Origin: Actinacidiphila cocklensis
GTDB lineage: Bacteria > Actinomycetota > Actinomycetes > Streptomycetales > Streptomycetaceae
Direction of reading: 5' to 3'
DNA length: 57,622 nucleotides
Assembly (NCBI RefSeq): GCF_907177275.1
Contig: NZ_CAJSLV010000074.1
Coordinates: 1-57,622 of the forward strand
This document shows positions 16,494 to 24,533 of this stretch, piece after piece. Within the stretch, counting starts at the first letter, position 1. Every line of letters begins with the position of its first letter. Both the position numbers and the translations under genes were made by a program. The notes below the pieces were generated by a model, which saw only the letters and a program-made list of their open reading frames with translations, did not search any database and was not told the DNA's origin.

Positions 16494-17432
16494 TCATCGC
16501 TCGGCGCCTCCCGCCCCGGCCACTCCCCTTCCCGCGCTGTGCAGGAAGGCGGTCAACTCCCGTACGAGCGCGGTCGGTCGGCGGCGGTGCAGGATGCTGA
16601 TCTCGCGCGCCGGGGCGAGGCCGCGCAGGCGGCGGACCGCGACGCGGGAGTGTGCGGCGCCGGCGAGTACGGACTGCGGGACCAGCGTGATGCCGAGCCC
16701 GGCGCCGACCAGCGCCAGGATGGCGTGGTAGTCGGCGGACTCGTAGGCGACACGGGGTGAGACGCCGGCCCGGCCGGCGATCGTCTCCAGGCAGACCCTG
16801 TTCGGGGTGCCCGGTCCGCCGGAGATCCACGTGTCGCCGCCGAGCCGGTCGAGGCCGACACCGCCGCTCGGGGCACCGGCGGCGAGCCGGTGGTCGGCGG
16901 GTAGCGCCAGCACGAGCGAGTCGCTGAGCAGCGGCTGCTTGTCGAGCCCGGGGTGCGGGGTCGGCGGCACCCCGGGGTAGCGGTGGGTGATCAGCGCGTC
17001 GAGGTCGCCCGAGGCGACCAGCCCGTAGCCGTCGGGCGGTTCGAGATCGACGAGCGACAACTCGGCACGCGGGTAGCGACGTTGGAGCGACGCCAGCGCC
17101 GCGGGCACCAGCACCTGGCCCGCCGTCGCGAAGGTGCCCAGCGCGAGCCGCTGCGGCTGGTCCCCCAGCGCCGCCTCGACCGCTGCACGTGCCTGCCGCA
17201 GTTCACCGAGCACCCGCTCCCCGTGACCCACCAGGACCTCGCCGATCGGAGTCAAGGTGACGCCGGTCGGGCGCCGTTCCAGCAGCCGGGCGCCCAGCTC
17301 AGCCTCCAGCTTCGCTATCTGCTGCGAGAGCGCCGAAGGTGTGAAGGCCAGCCTGCGGGCGGCCTCCGCGATGGATGCGGCGTGTGCCACCTCCACGAGC
17401 ACCCGCAGCCGGTTGACGTCCAACTCGCGCAT
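16494..17432 (-). CDS. LysR-family transcriptional regulator
   Basis: 312 residues with an N-terminal winged helix-turn-helix (VAHAASIAEAARRLAFTPSALSQQ, cited in part, residues about 14-37) and a periplasmic-binding-protein-like effector domain from about residue 90. It is divergent from a threonine dehydratase-like gene with only 84 bases between start codons. A composite dyad of about 50 bases occupies that gap, the classic arrangement in which a LysR protein controls its neighbour and itself. The effector may be an amino acid; this is inference from the neighbour. Confidence 0.9.
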   Translation of the reverse strand: MRELDVNRLRVLVEVAHAASIAEAARRLAFTPSALSQQIAKLEAELGARLLERRPTGVTLTPIGEVLVGHGERVLGELRQARAAVEAALGDQPQRLALGTFATAGQVLVPAALASLQRRYPRAELSLVDLEPPDGYGLVASGDLDALITHRYPGVPPTPHPGLDKQPLLSDSLVLALPADHRLAAGAPSGGVGLDRLGGDTWISGGPGTPNRVCLETIAGRAGVSPRVAYESADYHAILALVGAGLGITLVPQSVLAGAAHSRVAVRRLRGLAPAREISILHRRRPTALVRELTAFLHSAGRGVAGAGGAER

Positions 17433-17443
17433 CGCGCCTCCCC

Positions 17444-17494
17444 GCCGTAAGTGCTGCTAACGGTAGGTCATCTGCCGTTGCTGGCGCTTACGGC
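17444..17494. promoter_or_regulatory. Composite dyad in the LysR/dehydratase intergenic region
   Basis: GCCGTAAG (17444-17451) mirrors CTTACGGC (17487-17494), and AACGG (17459-17463) mirrors CCGTT (17475-17479). Both pairs share the same centre at 17469. A 50-base site with nested symmetry between divergent genes is what a LysR-type tetramer usually protects. Confidence 0.6.
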
Positions 17495-17516
17495 ACGGTC
17501 CGCCGAGGATGGGTCC

Positions 17517-18431
17517 ATGACCACCCGCACCCAGTTGCCTTCCGCCGCCGACGTCCTCGTGGCGGCGGACCGGATCCGTCCCCACGCGCGCCGCACTCCG
17601 CTGCTCGACGTGGAGATCGACGGCCGGCGCGTCCTGCTCAAGCTGGAACACCTGCAGCGCAGCGGCTCGTTCAAGCTGCGCGGCGCGCTGAACGCGATGC
17701 TGTCGGGACCCCTGGACGACCACATCGTGACCGCGTCGGGCGGCAACCACGGCCTGGCGGTCGCCACGGCCGCGTCGCTGCTGGGAGTCCAGGCCACCGT
17801 CTACGTCCCGGAGCCGGCTCCGGCGGCCAAGGCGCGGCGCATCGAGGCCGCCCGCGCGCGGCTCGTGCGGCACGGCGCCGACTTCGCCGAGGCGGCGCTG
17901 GCGGCCGCGGCGGCCGCGCAGCAGCCCGGACACCGGTTCCTGCACCCCTACGACGATCCGGCCGTGGTCGCCGGGCAGGGGACCATGGCCGCCGAGATCG
18001 TGGCCGACGCGCCCGACGTCGACGTGATCGCGGTCGCCGTCGGCGGCGGGGGGCTGGCCGCGGGCACGGCGCTGCCGATCGGCGGGCGGCGGATCGTGGC
18101 CGTGGAGCCCGAAGGCTGCCCGTGCCTGCACGACGCGCTGGCCGCGGGCACGCCGGTGGACGCGGCGGTGACGTCCGTCGCCGCCTCCGCGACCGGCGCG
18201 ACCCGGGTCGGCGAGGTCCCCTTCGGCATCCTGACGTCCCACGACGTGGCATCGGTGCTGGTCAGCGACGAGCAGATCCTGAACGCCCGCGACCGCCTCT
18301 GGGAGGAGTGCCGGATCGCGGCGGAGCCTGCCGCGGCGGCCCCGTTCGCCGCGTGGCTGGCGGACCGGGTCCCCGGCGATCGGCCGTGCCTGGTGGTCTG
18401 CGGCGCGAATACCGACTGGAGCGCCGCGTGA
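17517..18431 (+). CDS. Threonine/serine dehydratase-like PLP enzyme
   Basis: 304-residue fold-type II PLP enzyme. The Schiff-base lysine is K53 in QRSGSFKLRGALNAM, followed by TASGGNHGLAVATAASLLG (phosphate- and substrate-carboxylate-binding region) and a glycine-rich VAVGGGGLAAG loop near residue 178. It probably deaminates threonine or serine to the 2-oxoacid; racemase or hydroxy-amino-acid dehydratase activity cannot be excluded. No regulatory ACT domain is present, so it resembles catabolic enzymes. The next gene overlaps or abuts its stop, suggesting a two-gene unit. Confidence 0.87.
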   Translation: MTTRTQLPSAADVLVAADRIRPHARRTPLLDVEIDGRRVLLKLEHLQRSGSFKLRGALNAMLSGPLDDHIVTASGGNHGLAVATAASLLGVQATVYVPEPAPAAKARRIEAARARLVRHGADFAEAALAAAAAAQQPGHRFLHPYDDPAVVAGQGTMAAEIVADAPDVDVIAVAVGGGGLAAGTALPIGGRRIVAVEPEGCPCLHDALAAGTPVDAAVTSVAASATGATRVGEVPFGILTSHDVASVLVSDEQILNARDRLWEECRIAAEPAAAAPFAAWLADRVPGDRPCLVVCGANTDWSAA

Positions 18432-18445
18432 AGGGGGCCGGGGCC

Positions 18446-18994
18446 GTGACGGTCGACGGGATCGGCGCTGAGGCCGGCTTCCGCCGGGCCACCGTCGCGA
18501 GCACGGACGTCGTCCTGGGCGTGCTCGACGAGGCGGCGCGGTGGCTCGGCAGCCGGGGTGTCAGCCAGTGGCCGCCGCGTTTCGAGGCCGCGTGGGTCGA
18601 AGGGGCGATTTCCCGCGGCGAGACGTGGCTGGTCGACGTGGCGGGCAAGGCGGCGGGAACCGTCACCCTGGACTGGTCCGACCCGCTGTGGGCGGACACC
18701 CCCGGCAGCGCCGCGTACGTCCACCGGATGGCGGTGTGCCGGTGGGCCGCGGGCCTGGGCGGGGTGATCCTCACCTGGGCGGCGGCGACCGCGCGCGACC
18801 AGGGCGCGGGCGCGCTGCGGCTGGACTGCGTGTCCTCGAACACCGGGCTGCGCGCCTACTACGAGGCAGCCGGCTTCACGCACCGGGGCGACGCGCCGGT
18901 GGGCGGCGCCCCCGGCCAGCGCGCGGACGAAGGCCCGGTCACCTGGGTGAGCCGCTACGAACTGCCCCTGGGAACCGACGGCTTGGCCGACTGA
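18446..18994 (+). CDS. GNAT-family N-acetyltransferase
   Basis: About 182 residues. The acetyl-CoA fold is recognisable from VHRMAVCRWAAGLGGVILTW (motif A region) and LRLDCVSSNTGLRAYYEAAG (motif B, typical of GNAT proteins). The start is uncertain: GTG at 18446 lies eight bases after AAGGGGG and is chosen, but GTG at 18428, overlapping the dehydratase stop as GTGA, would add six residues. The substrate is unknown. A role linked to the amino-acid dehydratase upstream is possible only by association. Confidence 0.8.
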   Translation: MTVDGIGAEAGFRRATVASTDVVLGVLDEAARWLGSRGVSQWPPRFEAAWVEGAISRGETWLVDVAGKAAGTVTLDWSDPLWADTPGSAAYVHRMAVCRWAAGLGGVILTWAAATARDQGAGALRLDCVSSNTGLRAYYEAAGFTHRGDAPVGGAPGQRADEGPVTWVSRYELPLGTDGLAD

Positions 18995-19085
18995 CCCGGC
19001 CGGCTGCCGACCGCACGACGGAGTGACCTGGCGACGCGGGCAGCCGGCTCGCGGCCCGGCGCGGAGGCGTTTGTTAACGTGAAGC

Positions 19086-19613
19086 GTGACGGCTTGCACG
19101 GAATGCGGTTTCGCTTACGACCTCACCCTGGCTCCGACGGTCCCGGCGCTCGCCCGGGACGACGCGGAGGCCTACGCCGGCCTGCTGCGCGCCGAGCCGT
19201 CGGTGCTCCGGCGGCGCCCGGCGCCGGATGTGTGGTCACCCCTCGAATACGCCTGCCACGTGCGCGACGTGCTGCTCGTCCAGCGCGAAAGGGTGCTGGC
19301 CGCCCGACGGAACGACACGCCTGTCGCCGAGCCCATGGGGCGCGACGAGCGGGTCGAGCACGACGGGTACGCCGGCCAGCATCCCGCCGATGTCGCCCGC
19401 CAACTCACGGACGCGGCACTCCTGTTCGGCAACGCTCTGGACCAGCTGTCGCCCGCCGGCTGGGAGCGCACGCTGATCTACACCTACCCCGAGCGCCAGG
19501 TGCGCTCACTGCGCTGGCTCGCCCTGCACACCCTGCACGAGCTGCGCCACCACCTGCTGGACATCCGTCGCCAACTGCACGGCCACGACGGGAACGTGCC
19601 CGACGCCGCCTGA
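19086..19613 (+). CDS. DinB-like metal-dependent protein
   Basis: 175-residue four-helix protein of the DinB/YfiT superfamily. The metal-binding histidines fit the family: H58 (YACHVRDVLLVQRERV) and H151 plus H155 (HTLHELRHHLLDIRRQL). CxxC at residues 4 to 7 (CTEC) is unusual at the N-terminus. Such proteins include thiol-dependent transferases and isomerases; the reaction here is not predictable. A GTG start is used, and upstream sequence offers no strong binding site. Confidence 0.8.
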   Translation: MTACTECGFAYDLTLAPTVPALARDDAEAYAGLLRAEPSVLRRRPAPDVWSPLEYACHVRDVLLVQRERVLAARRNDTPVAEPMGRDERVEHDGYAGQHPADVARQLTDAALLFGNALDQLSPAGWERTLIYTYPERQVRSLRWLALHTLHELRHHLLDIRRQLHGHDGNVPDAA

Positions 19614-19677
19614 CAGTTTCGGGCAGGCCGACGTCCGCCGTGACCGAGAACGCATCTTCCTCAACCGATCGGCCCTC

Positions 19678-19965
19678 ATGCAGCATGGGACGGTGTCCAC
19701 GAACCCGGCGGACGTCCGCCTGCTGACCACCGATCTCCCTCTTCAGGGCGAGCGCGTCTCGTTTTCGTGGATGGTCTGGAGCGGCGAGTGGGACACGGTG
19801 TCCTATGCCGTCACGGATCTCCAGAAGGTGGCGGCGCTCGACAACGCCGACGCCGTCATCGGCATCCGCATCGTCTCGCAGGTCCGGTACAGGGTTCATA
19901 TGATCTCGGACAACGAGTACGAGCCGAGGTACACGGCGTACGGCACCGCCGTCACCTACGGCTGA
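19678..19965 (+). CDS. Small hypothetical protein, YbjQ-like end
   Basis: 95 residues without signal peptide or membrane segment. The second half (NADAVIGIRIVSQVRYRV, ending AYGTAVTYG) resembles the YbjQ/DUF74 pattern in which a GANAVIG-type stretch is followed by a final GTAV strand, but the match is partial and made by eye. The frame has normal codon bias, and a hairpin follows directly, which supports a real gene. Function unknown. Confidence 0.6.
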   Translation: MQHGTVSTNPADVRLLTTDLPLQGERVSFSWMVWSGEWDTVSYAVTDLQKVAALDNADAVIGIRIVSQVRYRVHMISDNEYEPRYTAYGTAVTYG

Positions 19966-19969
19966 TCCC

Positions 19970-19991
19970 GTCGCGCCGCATCCGGCGCGGC
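19970..19991 (+). terminator. Hairpin terminator
   Basis: Nine-base-pair stem (one G-T pair), 19970-19978 with 19983-19991, and a CATC loop, starting four bases after the stop of the small YbjQ-like gene. The next 300 bases have no supported gene; two palindromic operators follow. Confidence 0.65.
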
Positions 19992-20302
19992 TGGCCGCGG
20001 GCACCCCGGTCCGCGTTCGGACACCCGGGTTCCGCGGCCCGAGCGGCGTCCCCGCAGACCCGCCCGCGACCTGACGCACACGCAACAGTTACGACACCGT
20101 AATGGCGTGCTCCCACCCCGCGCACGCCCTCCCCGCGGCGGCCGCCACTCGCCGGACGCCGCCGCCTTCGCGCCGCGAAGCCGCACGTCACAGGCCCGCA
20201 CGCGGCCCCGCGAGAGCCGCGGGAGAATCCCCGCCTCGCGCACCGGAAAGGCCGGCGTCGTGGCGCGTGTTGCGACTGTGAGGGGCGTGGCCAGGCATGG
20301 AA

Positions 20303-20314
20303 GAGAGCGCTCTC
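20303..20314. promoter_or_regulatory. Palindromic operator, first copy
   Basis: GAGAGCGCTCTC, followed by AC. It has the central CG and symmetric arms of LacI-family operators and lies 115 bases before the Tat-exported protein gene. Confidence 0.65.
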
Positions 20315-20360
20315 ACAGATCTTGACAGCACGCCCGCCACCCCGCAGGGTACGTCTGCGA

Positions 20361-20372
20361 GAGAGCGCTCTC
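20361..20372. promoter_or_regulatory. Palindromic operator, second copy
   Basis: An identical GAGAGCGCTCTC with the same trailing AC, 58 bases after the first copy and 57 bases before the start codon. Two identical sites around a presumed promoter suggest cooperative repression. Confidence 0.65.
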
Positions 20373-20428
20373 ACGACGCCCACAATCCGTAGGGCTGCCG
20401 GCTTCAGGGTAGAAGGTGGTCATCGCTC

Positions 20429-22273
20429 ATGTCTTCGTTCAGGGCCGCAGGAAGTGAACTCCCGGACCAGGAAACGCAGGACGCTCCCGCGGACAGCGCG
20501 CTGAGCCGGCGCTCGTTCATCGCCACGGCAGCCCTGGCGTCGGCCGTGCCGCTCGGCGCCGCCGCGGCTCCCGCCGCCGCGCGAAGCGGCCACGGGCGCC
20601 CGCCCGCCCCAGCGGAGCCGGACTTCGGCCCCAACGTCCGCGTCTTCGACCCGGCGACCCCGACCGCCGACATCCAGGCGGCGCTGGACGCCGCCGCCCA
20701 GCAGCAGGTCACCAGCGAGTTCGGCACCGGGCGGTTCGCGTTCCTGTTCAAGCCCGGCAGCTACGACGTGGACGCCCAACTCGGCTACTACACCTCGATC
20801 GCCGGGCTCGGCCTGTCCCCTGACGACGTGACCGTCAACGGCGCCGTCCGCGTCGAGGGCCGGCCGCAGCCCGGCGGCGGCGACAGCGCTCTGACCAACT
20901 TCTGGCGCTCGGCGGAGAATCTGGCGGTCAACCCGGCCGACGGCATCAACTGGTGGGCGGTGTCGCAGGCGGCTCCGCTGCGCCGGGTGCACATCCGCGG
21001 CCGGCTCTTCCTCTTCCCGCGCCAGGGCGGCTTCTCCAGCGGCGGCTTCATCGCCGACTCGGTGGTCGACGGCGATGTGGTCAACGCCTCGCAGCAGCAG
21101 TGGCTGACCCGCAACAGCTCGGTTTCCGGCTGGTCCAACGGGGTGTGGAACCAGGTCTTCGCGGGGGTCGCGGGCGCACCCGAGCAGTCCTTCCCCGACC
21201 CTCCTTACACCACGCTGCCGACCACCCCGATCAGCCGCGAGAAGCCCTTCCTCTACGTCGACGCGACCGGCCGCTACCGGGTGTTCCTGCCCGCCCTGCG
21301 GCGCGAGACGACGGGCGCGACCTGGAGCGCGGGGCACACCCCCGGCAGCTCGATCCCGATCGAGCAGTTCTTCGTCGCCAAGCCGTCCGACTCGGTGCAC
21401 ACCATCAACAAGGCGCTGGCGCAGGGCAAGCACCTGCTGCTGACGCCGGGCATCTACAAGCTGACCGGCACCATCAAGGTCAAGTGGGCGGGCACGGTGG
21501 TGCTCGGCCTCGGCTTCGCCACCCTCACACCGGCCGGCGGCGCGGTCGCGATGCGGGTGGACGACGTGCGCGGGGTGCGGATCGCGGGCCTGCTCTTCGA
21601 CGCGGGCGAGACCGAGTCGCGGTCACTGCTGGAGATCGGCAGCGGGCACGGGCGGCGCAGCGACCCGCAGGACCCGACGTCGGTGCAGGACGTCTTCTTC
21701 CGGGTCGGCGGCGCCGGCCCAGGACGTACCGGCACCGCGCTGGTGGTCAACAGCGACAACGTGCTGCTCGACCACATCTGGGCCTGGCGTGCCGACCACG
21801 GCAGCGGGGTGGGCTGGACGGTGAACACCGCCGAGTCCGGCGTCGTGGTCAACGGCGACAACGTGCTGGCCACCGGCCTGTTCGTGGAGCACTTCCAGAA
21901 GTACAACGTGGTGTGGAACGGCGACCACGGGCGGACGATCATGTTCCAGAACGAGCTGCCGTACGACCCGCCGAACCAGGCGGCCTACGGCCACCACGGC
22001 GTGGACGGCTACGCGGCCTACAAGGTCGGCGACCCGGTGCGCCACCACGAGGGCTGGGGCCTGGGCAGCTACTGCTTCTTCACCGTCGACCCGACGATCC
22101 ACGTGTCGCACGCCTTCGAGGCGCCGGTCAGGAAGGACGTGCGCTTCCACGACCTGCTGACGGTGTCGCTGAACGGCGCGGGCGTGATCGACCACGTGAT
22201 CAACGACCACGGCGGCGCGGCCCAGGGCACCGCCACGGTGCCGGTGGACGTGGTGGGCTACCCGGTCGGCTGA
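20429..22273 (+). CDS. Tat-exported right-handed beta-helix protein, probable polysaccharide-active enzyme
   Basis: 614 residues. A twin-arginine signal (LSRRSFIATAALASAVPLG, residues about 25-43) sends the folded protein out of the cell. The mature part is a pectate-lyase/GH55-like parallel beta-helix: NVRVFDPATPTADIQAALDA at the start, repeated short strands (LVVNSDNVLLDHIWAWRADH, VVNGDNVLATGLFVEHFQKY) and a conserved NELPYDPPNQAAY block. Streptomyces relatives are often labelled adenylyl cyclase, a label nothing here supports. A glucan-degrading role is likely but unproven. Two sugar-type operators precede the gene, and a hairpin follows. Confidence 0.8.
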   Translation: MSSFRAAGSELPDQETQDAPADSALSRRSFIATAALASAVPLGAAAAPAAARSGHGRPPAPAEPDFGPNVRVFDPATPTADIQAALDAAAQQQVTSEFGTGRFAFLFKPGSYDVDAQLGYYTSIAGLGLSPDDVTVNGAVRVEGRPQPGGGDSALTNFWRSAENLAVNPADGINWWAVSQAAPLRRVHIRGRLFLFPRQGGFSSGGFIADSVVDGDVVNASQQQWLTRNSSVSGWSNGVWNQVFAGVAGAPEQSFPDPPYTTLPTTPISREKPFLYVDATGRYRVFLPALRRETTGATWSAGHTPGSSIPIEQFFVAKPSDSVHTINKALAQGKHLLLTPGIYKLTGTIKVKWAGTVVLGLGFATLTPAGGAVAMRVDDVRGVRIAGLLFDAGETESRSLLEIGSGHGRRSDPQDPTSVQDVFFRVGGAGPGRTGTALVVNSDNVLLDHIWAWRADHGSGVGWTVNTAESGVVVNGDNVLATGLFVEHFQKYNVVWNGDHGRTIMFQNELPYDPPNQAAYGHHGVDGYAAYKVGDPVRHHEGWGLGSYCFFTVDPTIHVSHAFEAPVRKDVRFHDLLTVSLNGAGVIDHVINDHGGAAQGTATVPVDVVGYPVG

Positions 22274-22295
22274 CCGGCGGGGCGGCCCACCCGCG

Positions 22296-22327
22296 AGGGG
22301 GTCGACGGCGGCGGCCGTCGGCCCCCT
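22296..22327 (+). terminator. Hairpin terminator after the Tat-exported beta-helix gene
   Basis: A 14-base-pair stem with one G-T wobble (22296-22309 with 22314-22327) and a GGCG loop, 23 bases beyond the stop codon. Confidence 0.75.
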
Positions 22328-22418
22328 TCGTCATGTCCGCGCCCAGCCGGGGCAAAGCGCCCGAGCGGATATTCTCCGGACCGGCTTGAACTGTCGGGCG
22401 AGGCGGAGCAGACTGCGT

Positions 22419-22432
22419 TGGCAACGTTGTCA
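22419..22432. promoter_or_regulatory. LacI-type operator, first copy
   Basis: TGGCAACGTTGTCA is a palindrome apart from one position, with the central CG typical of LacI-family sites. An identical copy starts 22 bases later, two helical turns away on the same face of the DNA. Confidence 0.75.
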
Positions 22433-22440
22433 ACACGACG

Positions 22441-22454
22441 TGGCAACGTTGTCA
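22441..22454. promoter_or_regulatory. LacI-type operator, second copy
   Basis: Second identical TGGCAACGTTGTCA, about 108 bases before the start of the GH2 remnant gene. No LacI-family gene is present in the window. Confidence 0.75.
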
Positions 22455-22561
22455 GACTCCGCTCGTCCCATCCCCCGAGGGGCGGGCGGAGTCCCCTGTG
22501 CCTGCGCCCATCACCCACGCTCGCCACCCTCATGTCCCTCATCACGAACGGAGCGGTGCCC

Positions 22562-23539
22562 ATGCCGAAGAACCCGACGTCCCTCAGCAGACCCGGCGCC
22601 GCGGCGGCCCCGGTGCGTGCGGCCCGGGTGGAGCGGTACGGCGGCGCGGCGGTCGGGACCGGCGCACCGGGCGGGGCGCGCGGCGACGCCTACCGGCGGG
22701 CGGTCGAGGACCGCCTGGGCGCCTCGGCGTCGGCCCAGGAGCTCTCCCGCAAGGCGCAGTTCGTGGACTACGAGAGCATGCGGGCGATGTTCGAGGCGTG
22801 GAACACCCGGATGTGGCGCGGCGCCGGCACCCTGCACGCCGCGCTGCCGCACCCGGCGCTGCACACCCCGGTGTGGCCGGTCGGCGGCCACGGCCTCGAC
22901 ATGGGCGGCGGCTACTACGGCGCCCGCAAGGGCTGCGAGCCGCTGCACGTCCAGGCGGACCCGCTGGACGGCACGGTGCTCGCGGCGAACCACACGGGGT
23001 CCGCGGTACGGGGCGCCACGGTCGCCGCGCAGCTCTACGACCTGGGCGGGCGGCCGATCGGGGAGCCTTCGCGGCACACCGCCGACCTGCCGGCCGGGGC
23101 TGTGACCGCGGCCTTCGCGGTGCCCTTCGCGCGGGCGCTGCCGGCCACCCATCTGCTGCGGCTGCGGCTGACCGGGGCGGACGGGCGGCTGCTGTCGGTC
23201 AACGACTACTGGCGCTACCGCACGCCGACGGACATGCGCTCGCTCAACGGCCTGCCGTACGTACGGCTCTCGGTCGCGGTCCGCCCCGCGGGCGACGGGG
23301 CGGTGACCGCGGCGGTGGCGAACACCGGGGGGGCGCCGGCGGCGATGGTGCGCCTGGCGCTCGCCGCCTCGCCCGGCGGCCCCGCACTGCCCGCGCCGGC
23401 CGACGACAACTGCCTGTGGCTGCTGCCCGGAGAGTCCCGCGACGTCACCCTGCTCCGGTGGCCCGCAGCCGGTGGCGGCGCCGGGGAGATGCCCACCGTG
23501 GTGGCGCAGGCGTACAACTCCCTTCCTGCCGAGGGCTGA
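22562..23539 (+). CDS. C-terminal remnant of a GH2 exo-beta-glucosaminidase/mannosidase-like protein
   Basis: 325 residues, no signal peptide. From about residue 70 the chain matches the end of CsxA-like GH2 enzymes: YESMRAMFEAWNTRMW, GGGYYGARKGCEPLHVQ, then the Ig-like C-terminal domains (NDYWRYRTP, PTVVAQAYNSLPAEG). Those enzymes are about 900 residues with catalytic glutamates upstream; here the whole catalytic barrel is absent. The usual IQWMLN-AWPS block is replaced by unrelated sequence (TLHAALPHPALHTP). ATG follows GGAG at eight bases, so the remnant may still be translated. It is best read as an internally deleted gene; a repurposed carbohydrate-binding protein is the alternative. Confidence 0.7.
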   Translation: MPKNPTSLSRPGAAAAPVRAARVERYGGAAVGTGAPGGARGDAYRRAVEDRLGASASAQELSRKAQFVDYESMRAMFEAWNTRMWRGAGTLHAALPHPALHTPVWPVGGHGLDMGGGYYGARKGCEPLHVQADPLDGTVLAANHTGSAVRGATVAAQLYDLGGRPIGEPSRHTADLPAGAVTAAFAVPFARALPATHLLRLRLTGADGRLLSVNDYWRYRTPTDMRSLNGLPYVRLSVAVRPAGDGAVTAAVANTGGAPAAMVRLALAASPGGPALPAPADDNCLWLLPGESRDVTLLRWPAAGGGAGEMPTVVAQAYNSLPAEG

Positions 23540-23665
23540 TGCCCGCGGGCGTTACGCGCTGTCGTGACCGCCGTCTCGACCGTGACGGGTCGGCTCCCTA
23601 GGATGGGAGTGCTCCAGATCACTCCCAACCCGCCTGTAACAGGCCGACGCTGCGTGAGGAACCCG

Positions 23666-24484
23666 ATGGACAACGGGGACGTACCGCTGACGGACAAGAT
23701 CGACGTGACGGTGCCGAGCGTGGCGCGCATGTACGACTTCCTCATGGACGGGAAGGACAATTACCCGGCCGACCGGGCGGCCACGGAAGAGCTGCTCAAA
23801 CAGGTGCCGAGCACGAAGGTGCTGGCGCTGAACAACCGCGCGTTCCTGCGCCGGGTGGTGCACAGGCTCGCCGAGGACTACGGGATACGCCAGTTCGTCG
23901 ACCACGGCTCCGGCCTGCCGACCCAGGACAACGTCCACGAGGTGGCCCAGCGGATCGACCCCGCCTCCCGGGTGGTCTATATCGACAACGACCCGATCGT
24001 GCTGGCGCACGGCCGGGCGCTGCTGGAGCAGAACGAGAACACCGCGGTGATCCACGCGGACATGCGCGACACCGAGAAGATCTGGTCGAGCCCCGAGGTC
24101 ACCCGGCTGATCGACACCGCCGAGCCGGTCGCGGTGCTCTTCGTGTCGGTGCTGCACTGCATTCCCGACCGTGACGACCCGGCGGACGTGGTGCGGCGGG
24201 CGGCGGCCAGGGTACCCCCCGGCAGCTTCCTCGTGGTGTGCCAGCTGGTCAGCGAGGACGAGGAGACCAGGCGCGGCGTCACCGAGTTCATGGACCGGAG
24301 CACCGGTGGGAACTGGGGCGAGGTCCGGCGCGAGCAGGACGTGCTGAGGTTCCTCGAGGGCACGGAGATCCTGGAGCCCGGGCTGGTGGAGGTGTCCACC
24401 TGGCGCCCGGACACCGAGCTGGCGCCGAAGCAGCCGAGCATGGAGTGGATCGAGTTCGGCGGCGTCGGCCGCATCGTCGGCTGA
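23666..24484 (+). CDS. SAV2177/DUF574-family SAM-dependent methyltransferase
   Basis: 272 residues beginning DKIDVTVPSVARMYDFLMDG, the hallmark N-terminus of this actinomycete-expanded family, with the SAM-binding region FVDHGSGLPTQDNVHEVAQ near residue 80 and VVYIDNDPIVLAHGRALL near residue 107. The substrate is unknown. The family often sits beside XRE/DUF397 regulatory pairs, as here, where the pair is convergent just downstream. The start is ATG after TGAGGAA; an in-frame start 34 codons upstream has no better support. Confidence 0.87.
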   Translation: MDNGDVPLTDKIDVTVPSVARMYDFLMDGKDNYPADRAATEELLKQVPSTKVLALNNRAFLRRVVHRLAEDYGIRQFVDHGSGLPTQDNVHEVAQRIDPASRVVYIDNDPIVLAHGRALLEQNENTAVIHADMRDTEKIWSSPEVTRLIDTAEPVAVLFVSVLHCIPDRDDPADVVRRAAARVPPGSFLVVCQLVSEDEETRRGVTEFMDRSTGGNWGEVRREQDVLRFLEGTEILEPGLVEVSTWRPDTELAPKQPSMEWIEFGGVGRIVG

Positions 24485-24533
24485 GCCGCGGACCCCGGGG
24501 GCTCCGGACCCAGGAGGCTCCGCGCGCACCGGT

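Noticed and set aside
16442..22412. Identical 20-mer GTCGGGCGAGGCGGAGCAGA at 16442 and 22393
   Set aside because: Both lie in non-coding DNA with unrelated flanks. In a 57-kb window of this composition one such match can occur by chance, and no further copies or inverted ends were seen.
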